Shown here: positions 35,590 through 41,353 of the stretch, piece by piece | Layout: every line of letters begins with the position of its first letter | How positions within the stretch are numbered: position 1 is the first letter of the stretch | From: DATHTS01 sp965219305 | Lineage (GTDB): Bacteria; Acidobacteriota; Blastocatellia; Pyrinomonadales; Pyrinomonadaceae | DNA: 64,000 nt | Direction of reading: 5' to 3' | Assembly: GCA_965219305.1 (NCBI GenBank) | Contig: OZ244725.1 | Span: 558,001-622,000, forward strand | Translations under genes and position numbers: made by a program | Notes under the pieces: model-generated | What the model was told of the DNA's origin: nothing | What the model saw: the letters and a program-made list of their open reading frames with translations, nothing else | The model's database searches: none

Positions 35590-37119
35590 ATGAGAGAACT
35601 CGCCTTAAATAACTGCCGTTTAGATAAACGCTATGACATACAAAGTCGTCTGGGGCAGGGAAGTTACGCCGAAATTTTTCTCGCCCGCGATTCGTTGGCT
35701 TCACCGGCTTCGCCGCACAGTCTCGTTGTAATCAAAGCTCTAAATGTCTTTCTGCAAAACGATCTGGATGTTGATCTGGAACGCACACTGGTCGAGAATT
35801 TCCAAAACGAAGCGATTGCGCTCGACCGCGTGCGGCATCCGAATATAATCAGCCGTCTCGGACACGGAACGGCGCGTGATCTGCGCGGGACGGTTTTTCA
35901 TTATTTAATACTCGAATATCTTCCCGGCGGCGATCTGGCGCGTCTGTGCCGCGATCAGAGTCTTTCTTTTGCGACATCGCTCGATTATCTCGAACAAGTC
36001 TGCGCCGGACTCGCGCACGCGCATAAAAACGACATTATTCACCGCGACATCAAACCGCAGAATCTACTTTTGACCGCCGACAGATCAACGGTAAAAATTG
36101 CCGATTTCGGTGTGGCGCGTGTCGAGATCAGCGATTCGCCGATCACGCGCGTCGGCACGGACATATACGCGCCGCCCGAACATTCGCCTGCGATGGCTGG
36201 AAAAACCGACGTTCTAACGGTAGATAAATTAACGCCTGCCGCCGATATTTATTCGCTCGCCAAATCGGCGTATGTTTTGTTTACTTGCCAATCGCCGAGA
36301 TTTTTTGCAAATGAACCGATCACCGAACTGCCTTTTGAATCGCGCAATGAAGTTTGGGCGGATGCGCTTTTGAAGATATTAAATAAAGCGACGCAGAGTA
36401 ACGCTGAAAATCGTTATCAAACGGTTGATGAATTCTGGGACGATCTGAGCAAATTAAAGACTCACGAAACGGACGGCGAGATGCTGACGCAGATCAAGAA
36501 CCGCGTTAATAACTTACCGCAACCGCACGTCGCCAAAGGTTATTCGCCGATTGCGCCGCACGTTCCGCGTTTCGACACGACCGACAAACTGAAATTAAAG
36601 TTAAATAAAACCGCCGCAGCAAATCCGGCACTCGTCATTGATCTCGACAAAAATCATCAATTTCCGCCCGTCAAAAATCCGCCGCCGCAACCGCAGATTA
36701 GCGAAACGCCATACGTTCAGCCGGAAATTATTCAGGAAACGGCGAATCAGACGAAAAGCAAACGGACTTTTCCGCGAAGATTTGCGACGCTGACGATCCT
36801 GCTTTTGCTTTTTGCGGGAAGTCTTTTCGTAACTTACAATTATTTGCTCGGTCGAGGCTTTTTAACAAATTCTGCAAGCACTCGCGGCGAAGCGGGAACG
36901 GCGAACACGGACGTTAATCTGCGTTCCGTGCCGACGAGTTCGGGAAACGATCCGATTGGCGTTGTTACCAAAGATTCAAAAGTTCGTGTTATAAATAAAC
37001 AGGATAATTGGTACGAAATCGAAATAATCGAGCAAGGTCGTCCCGGCGAGAACGACGGAAACGCGACGCGCGGTTGGGTGTACGGCAAATACGTTGATAT
37101 CGGGAATAATCAATTTTAA
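35590..37119 (+). CDS. Transmembrane Ser/Thr protein kinase with extracellular SH3b domain
   Basis: A 509-residue Hanks-type kinase. Kinase domain, residues 12-290: glycine loop LGQGSYAEIFLA, VVIKAL lysine, HRDIKPQN catalytic loop, DFGVAR, and APPEH in place of APE. A Pro-rich linker and one membrane helix (FATLTILLLLFAGSLFVTYNYLL, about 390-415) follow. An outer SH3b domain comes last (TDVNLRSVPTSSGNDPIGVVTKDSKVRVINK, NWYEIEI, RGWVYGKYVDI). SH3b domains often bind peptidoglycan, so it may sense the cell wall, where PknB uses PASTA repeats. The ATG at 35590 is chosen over a TTG at 35581. It is followed by an FHA gene. Confidence 0.92.
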   Translation: MRELALNNCRLDKRYDIQSRLGQGSYAEIFLARDSLASPASPHSLVVIKALNVFLQNDLDVDLERTLVENFQNEAIALDRVRHPNIISRLGHGTARDLRGTVFHYLILEYLPGGDLARLCRDQSLSFATSLDYLEQVCAGLAHAHKNDIIHRDIKPQNLLLTADRSTVKIADFGVARVEISDSPITRVGTDIYAPPEHSPAMAGKTDVLTVDKLTPAADIYSLAKSAYVLFTCQSPRFFANEPITELPFESRNEVWADALLKILNKATQSNAENRYQTVDEFWDDLSKLKTHETDGEMLTQIKNRVNNLPQPHVAKGYSPIAPHVPRFDTTDKLKLKLNKTAAANPALVIDLDKNHQFPPVKNPPPQPQISETPYVQPEIIQETANQTKSKRTFPRRFATLTILLLLFAGSLFVTYNYLLGRGFLTNSASTRGEAGTANTDVNLRSVPTSSGNDPIGVVTKDSKVRVINKQDNWYEIEIIEQGRPGENDGNATRGWVYGKYVDIGNNQF

Positions 37120-37160
37120 AGAAAGCGGAAAGTGAAAAATGATTTATGCCGATAGTTTGA

Positions 37161-37188
37161 TAACTGATAACTGATAACTGATAACTGC
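37161..37188 (+). repeat. Heptanucleotide tandem repeat TAACTGA x4 before the FHA gene
   Basis: Three exact TAACTGA units and a fourth TAACTGC (37161-37188), preceded by a decayed fifth, stop 1 base before the ATG at 37190. The repeat occupies the place where a ribosome-binding site would be. Confidence 0.85.
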
Positions 37189-37189
37189 T

Positions 37190-38185
37190 ATGACTGTATT
37201 GGACAAAGTTCGCAGATGGATTGACGGCGAGAGCGCGGAGATGGTTCTCGAAGAAGCGGCGCGTAACGCTCAGATTGAACCGCGCAGTAAAAGTGAGGAA
37301 TTTATCGTCAAGATCGCCCGCGCCGTCGAGGAAGTTATGCAGAACGAGATGGTGCCTCTGCCGCAAGGCACGACCATTATTCCGGTCGAATATATAATTT
37401 TTCTCAGCGAAGACGACGACAAGGAATGGCAGGGCGCGAAACGTCGCGGACTCGAACAAGGGCTTTATCACATCCTCTCCGAACGCGCCCGCGAGATTGC
37501 CGGGAAGCGCAAACTCGAAACGAAGACCTTCGCCGTCGAACTCCGCGTTGACGGCACGCTCGGCAGAGGCGAAATTCGCGTTCAGCACGGTTGGGAAGAC
37601 TCGAACAGCAGTAAGACGGGCGTTTTGTCCCGCGCCAGACTGCCGAAAAATCCGCCTGCTTCAAATACTCCGGCGACTCCTTATCAAAATCCGCCGCAGA
37701 ACGCCGCTAATTATCAAAAAAATGATCAAAACGATACGCCAACGATGTTTCCCGGCAGTCCGGCGCAGCCGACTCAGGCTTATCGCAACGTAAATTTTCA
37801 ACAGGAACCAGCCGCGCCGCAAAATGTAGAGCAAACACAGGAAAGCGAAGAAATGACACACGTTCATCCGCGCCAAACAGAACTTTTCAAAGTAGAGATA
37901 TGGCGCGGCGGCGTTCGGCAAAATGTCGTCCCGATTTATCAAAACGAAATCGCTATCGGGCGCGGTTCAAAATCAAAACCCGTTGACATTCCGCTCGCCG
38001 GAGACCCCGAAATCTCACGCCGTCATCTCGTCATCAGGCGCGACGTAAACGGTAATTACACCGCCGTCAACGAAGGCAGAAATCCGGCGATGATAAATAA
38101 CGCCGAACTTCCCGTCGGGCAACACATCACCGTCTCGCCCGGAATTCCGATCAGCATTTGCAGCTATCTGATTCGTATACAATAA
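37190..38185 (+). CDS. Second DUF3662-like FHA domain protein
   Basis: A 331-residue protein. The N-terminal 130 residues (LDKVRRWIDGESAEMVLEEAARNAQIEPRS, MVPLPQGTTIIPVEYIIFLSEDD) fit the FhaA-type N-terminal domain in layout. A Pro/Gln/Asn-rich linker of about 80 residues follows. Residues 225-331 are an FHA domain (NEIAIGRGSKSKPVDIPLAGDPEISRRHLVIR, NEGRNPAMINNAELPVG). The final loop has ..NPAMIN.. in place of the common STNGT. It probably reads phosphothreonines made by the kinase gene just upstream. Confidence 0.87.
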   Translation: MTVLDKVRRWIDGESAEMVLEEAARNAQIEPRSKSEEFIVKIARAVEEVMQNEMVPLPQGTTIIPVEYIIFLSEDDDKEWQGAKRRGLEQGLYHILSERAREIAGKRKLETKTFAVELRVDGTLGRGEIRVQHGWEDSNSSKTGVLSRARLPKNPPASNTPATPYQNPPQNAANYQKNDQNDTPTMFPGSPAQPTQAYRNVNFQQEPAAPQNVEQTQESEEMTHVHPRQTELFKVEIWRGGVRQNVVPIYQNEIAIGRGSKSKPVDIPLAGDPEISRRHLVIRRDVNGNYTAVNEGRNPAMINNAELPVGQHITVSPGIPISICSYLIRIQ

Positions 38186-38365
38186 GATTGGAAAAACTAA
38201 AACAGTTGGATTGAATATCGTCTGAAACCAGCCGTTTATTATGCGGTGAAGTTCAATCCGGCAACTTCGTCGTGCCGCCTGACACGCAGGCTGAAAACAA
38301 AAATATAAAGAAACTACTGGAAGATAAATAATCAAAACAAACTTAATAAGAAACATGAAATATCC

Positions 38366-38528
38366 ATTAGAGCGGATTAAGAATCGGCGTAGGGAAAAAT
38401 AAGTTCGTAGTTCCAAGTTTAGCTGGCTCACGCTTCAAGCGTGAAATCGCCGGCGAAGTGCGGCGGAAAGCCAGTCAAAGCTGGAACTACGAACGTCTCA
38501 CTTATATGCAAGTTTAATGCGCTCTAAT
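38366..38528. mobile_element. MITE-like element with terminal inverted repeats and nested palindromes
   Basis: A 163-bp unit bounded by ATTAGAGCG[G/C]ATTAA in inverted orientation (15 bases, one mismatch). Inside is a second palindrome (38403-38428 with 38468-38493) and a small CACGCTT/AAGCGTG hairpin. It has no ORF and no clear target duplication. The inner palindrome is related to the element at 43995-44080. Confidence 0.65.
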
Positions 38529-38584
38529 TTACGGCTGATTGATAATCTGTCCAATTACCCGTAAATTCAATGTTTCAAGAATTT

Positions 38585-38647
38585 CTTAAGTCGAACTCAC
38601 GTTGTTAATGACAAATTCATAACAACTTAACTTAAGTTCGACATAAG
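38585..38647. repeat. Imperfect inverted repeat
   Basis: Left arm CTTAAGTCGAACT...TTGTTA (38585-38607) faces right arm AACAACTTAACTTAAGTTCGACATAAG (shown by ends only: AACAACTT to CATAAG, 38621-38647). The arms pair over about 20 positions with a small gap. No T-run follows. Confidence 0.5.
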
Positions 38648-38850
38648 CATTTGAAAACCGCAATTTATTCTTAGCCCATAACGCAAATTACGTGAAAGAT
38701 TTATAAAAGATATTCATAAGGTTAAAAAACAACGGCATAAACATTTGTGCCGTTATCTTCAATGGCTTTATCAAACTTTGACAATTTTTCTACATCTTAT
38801 AATATAAGCTACAAATATGATGTCGGTTTCACCGATTAATTCTGAATTTT

Positions 38851-39144
38851 CTATAACTAACTCAAAGTAACATATAAATAATTACAAGTTACTTATAAAC
38901 GCTCATAGAAAATTTATAAACATTCACAAATCAACTAAGAACATTCATAAATTATCTAAAAGTATTCATAAATGATTTATAAACGTTTATAGATTACTTA
39001 TAAATACTCATAGATAATTTATAAATACTTGTAAATCATTTATAAATAGTCATATATCATTTACAAACATTCATAAACAATCAATTAATACTAATAAGTT
39101 ATTTATCAAAACTATTAAACAATCTAAAAATATCGTTAATCTTA
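38851..39144. repeat. Array of 14 degenerate 21-bp repeats in perfect register
   Basis: Fourteen consecutive 21-base units with no insertion or deletion, consensus TTATAAAYAY + TCATAAATYAT. The best units are 38977-39081. Each unit has two ATAAA elements 10 and 11 bases apart, so the motif recurs once per helical turn. Two forward frames and the reverse strand have stops in nearly every unit. One forward frame reads as a degenerate I-N-x-H-K-x-x heptapeptide, with stops in units 1, 6 and 8 and no start. Most likely a non-coding, helically phased array (curved DNA or a protein-binding array), or a decayed coding repeat. Confidence 0.85.
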
Positions 39145-39298
39145 ATAATCGAATAATTTCAGTTCAAAAAAAAGCTTGAAATTTAAACTAATTTTTGATA
39201 TTAATATTTTCATAAAGCAGAATACTGTCAAAAATTAAGTATTGAAATATCTATATTCTTTGACAAATTATTAATATTAACGGAGGAAATAAAGGCTT

Positions 39299-39985
39299 AT
39301 GTATCCTAATACACCGGCTGAATTATTAGAAGCTTTAACCATTTTAGAAGCGAATATCAACACTTATCAAATAGAGGTCGGAGCGACCGCAGAGGACATC
39401 AAAGAAATTAATAATTTCCGCGCAAATCTGGCGACGGTGTTAAATAATGCCGATATTGTCAATGCCGACAAACAAACGATGACGCAGATTAAAAAAGCCG
39501 TATATAAAGGTAATCCGGCGGCTAAAATTCCGTCTTATCCGCCGTTTGAACTTATTCCTTTACCGTTTCCCGATCAAAAAGCGGGCGCGGATCAATTTTA
39601 TCGAAAGATCAAAGCGCGTTATAAAACAGCGCAAAATTACACGAAGGAAATCGGAACCGCGCTCGGTTTTGAAAAAAGTTCGAGCGAAAAAGTTTCTCCC
39701 GATCAACTCGTAGCCGCACTTAAATTAGCTGATGCGGGTAATCATCAATATGTCGTAAATTTCGCTAAACAAGGTCAGAACGGTTTGCTGATTCAAGACC
39801 GACCGCGCGGAACGGAAAAATGGCGCGATGCGAAAACCGCTCTGATGTCGCCCGTTACGATTAACGCCCCCGAACCGTCTGACGAAAATGCGGCGGTGCA
39901 GTTGGAAGTTCGCGGCAGATTGCTTAAAGGAAATATCCAAGTCGGAAAATGGTCGCCGATCTATTTGCTGACCGTCACCACTTAA
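39299..39985 (+). CDS. Hypothetical protein downstream of the 21-bp array
   Basis: A 228-residue cytoplasmic protein, no signal peptide. The N-terminal third is helical (AELLEALTILEANINTYQIEVGATAEDIKEIN, NADKQTMTQIKKAV). The middle is Pro-rich and basic, and the last 70 residues are predicted beta-rich (GQNGLLIQDRPRGTEKWRDAKTALMSPVTINAP, AVQLEVRGRLLKGNIQVGKWSPIYLL), like a small Ig/fibronectin-type end. I do not recognise a family. It has one of the best ribosome-binding sites in the window (GGAGG, 13 bases before the ATG) and a TTTGACA-containing palindrome upstream, so it is probably well expressed. Confidence 0.75.
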   Translation: MYPNTPAELLEALTILEANINTYQIEVGATAEDIKEINNFRANLATVLNNADIVNADKQTMTQIKKAVYKGNPAAKIPSYPPFELIPLPFPDQKAGADQFYRKIKARYKTAQNYTKEIGTALGFEKSSSEKVSPDQLVAALKLADAGNHQYVVNFAKQGQNGLLIQDRPRGTEKWRDAKTALMSPVTINAPEPSDENAAVQLEVRGRLLKGNIQVGKWSPIYLLTVTT

Positions 39986-40414
39986 AAACCATCTGAAAGC
40001 TCGAAAATTAACCTATGAAACACACGAAATTCACGACAAAGTTAATATTTTTAATTGTTTACTATTTCTTCGTCTGTTTCGTGTATTTCGTGGGCAGAAA
40101 AAATAGTTTTCAAACAACTTGTCGGGAAAACGACGAAAAAATAAAATCCAAGGCGCGAAATTGATACAGTTTTACAACTGTTTTTTCCTTAAATGCCGTC
40201 CGTTCAATTATACGGCTTGAAACTTTGAGAATGTTTCGGGTTCGTTCGTTTCTTCGGCATTTCGCAAATTTCCTGTTATTCATTCTTGACGCAAGTTTCT
40301 TATTAACTTAACTTTAATCAAATAAAGCGGGATAATCCCGAAGGACAAACCGGATATATGATTTAGGATTTGCTTAATAGATAAAACCGAAATCCGAAAT
40401 CCGAAATCAAAAAA
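39986..40414. other. Gene-free gap with CACGAAA-type inverted repeats
   Basis: The first 150 bases contain related CACGAAA and TTTCGTG words facing each other (about 40021-40092), so transcripts would fold back. A 49-codon ORF over them (40015-40164) is judged accidental. The remainder shows nothing until a heptamer repeat directly before cphB. Confidence 0.6.
40387..40407 (+). repeat. Heptanucleotide repeat CCGAAAT x3 before cyanophycinase
   Basis: Three exact CCGAAAT units ending 7 bases before the ATG at 40415. No Shine-Dalgarno sequence is present. Confidence 0.85.
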
Positions 40415-41269
40415 ATGGAAGATCGAATACACCGCGAGATCATCGGCGGGCATCTGCTCGTCATCGGCGGCGCGGAAGACAAATACAACGAGCGACGGAT
40501 ATTGAAGAAGTTTCTGCAATTAGCGGGCGGCGATAAAGCCGAAGTTTTAATTGTTCCGGTCGCGTCGGACTTTCCCGAATTTGCGGCTGACGTTTATGTT
40601 CAGGCGTTCAGAAATTTGGGCGTGGCGAATCCGCGCGTGCTTCGTGCAACATCGCGGCAGGATGTTTTTAGTGCCGATGCCGACGCGCTGCTTGATGGAA
40701 TCACGGGCGTTTTTATGAGCGGCGGCGATCAGATGCGTCTCGTTTCGATTCTCGGCGGAACCGATTTTTCTCAAAAACTGCGCCAACGCGCCGTCGAAAC
40801 CGACATCGTAATCGCCGGAACGAGCGCGGGCGCGGCGGGAATGAGTGCGACGATGATCGCCCGCGGCGAATCAACGCCGCATCCGCAGAAAAACTCCGTG
40901 CGATTATCGCCCGGACTCGGTTTCCTGAAAAACATCATCATTGACCAGCATTTTACCGAACGCGGCAGAATTTCGCGTCTGATTACGGCGGTTTCATTTA
41001 ACCCGTATAATCTCGGCATCGGAATTGACGAGAATACGGCGATAATTTTAAGTCAGGAAGGCGTTCTGGAAGTCTTCGGCGAAGGCGCGGTAACGATTGT
41101 TGACGGTTCGCAGATAACTTATAATGAAATCGCCGAAGTGGACGACTTTCAGGAATTCAGCATCTCCGGCGCACAAATCCATATTTTGCGCGACGGTCTT
41201 GAATACGACTATTTCGCCAGAAAAATGATTACGCCGGAGACGGAGTTTTTGCTTCCCGACATTGATTGA
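40415..41269 (+). CDS. cphB: Cyanophycinase
   Basis: A 284-residue serine peptidase of family S51 that cuts cyanophycin (a poly-aspartate backbone with arginine side chains) into beta-Asp-Arg dipeptides. The nucleophile elbow is GTSAGAAGM with Ser137. GGAEDKYNERRIL, VFMSGGDQMRL and DQHFTERGRISRL are the other family blocks. There is no signal peptide, so it is the intracellular form. It lies 84 bases before cphA on the same strand. Ends with IHILRDGLEYDY..., as in other CphB proteins. Confidence 0.95.
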   Translation: MEDRIHREIIGGHLLVIGGAEDKYNERRILKKFLQLAGGDKAEVLIVPVASDFPEFAADVYVQAFRNLGVANPRVLRATSRQDVFSADADALLDGITGVFMSGGDQMRLVSILGGTDFSQKLRQRAVETDIVIAGTSAGAAGMSATMIARGESTPHPQKNSVRLSPGLGFLKNIIIDQHFTERGRISRLITAVSFNPYNLGIGIDENTAIILSQEGVLEVFGEGAVTIVDGSQITYNEIAEVDDFQEFSISGAQIHILRDGLEYDYFARKMITPETEFLLPDID

Positions 41270-41275
41270 TTTGAA

Positions 41276-41347
41276 AGGGAAAAGGGACGAGAGACAAGGG
41301 GCGAGTAAAGAAAATCCCTTATCCCTTATCCCTCGTCCCTTTTCCCT
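41276..41347. repeat. Inverted repeat between cphB and cphA
   Basis: Perfect 16-bp arms (41276-41291 and 41332-41347, AGGGAAAAGGGACGAG and its complement) around a 40-base centre. No T-run follows, so it is more likely an mRNA structure that separates the two reading frames than a terminator. Confidence 0.75.
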
Positions 41348-41349
41348 AA
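41315..41349 (+). repeat. Heptanucleotide repeat TCCCTNN x5 before cphA
   Basis: TCCCTTA, TCCCTTA, TCCCTCG, TCCCTTT, TCCCTAA in perfect 7-base register, ending 4 bases before the ATG at 41354. It overlaps the right arm of the inverted repeat. Confidence 0.85.
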
Positions 41350-41353
41350 CTTT

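Larger units (their letters stand above)
38186..39298. other. 1.1-kb gene-free, repeat-rich region
   Basis: No credible ORF. From left to right it holds a hairpin (TTCAATCC arms, 38208-38259), a MITE-like element (38366-38528), an imperfect inverted repeat (38585-38647), a 21-bp repeat array (38851-39144), and a TGTCAAA/TTTGACA palindrome (39226-39265). A GGAGG then precedes the next gene. Base composition from about 38700 onward is extremely AT-rich. Confidence 0.85.

Noticed and set aside
38240..38265. tRNA T-arm-like GTTCAATCC
   Set aside because: No acceptor, D-arm or anticodon stem can be folded around it on either strand. The word is one arm of a simple hairpin.
38851..39144. CRISPR array
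   Set aside because: The 21-bp units are contiguous and all degenerate. There are no alternating conserved repeats and unique spacers, and no cas genes are present.
40015..40164. 49-codon ORF with a hydrophobic centre
   Set aside because: It lies on facing CACGAAA/TTTCGTG words that explain its composition, has no ribosome site, and looks like no known family.
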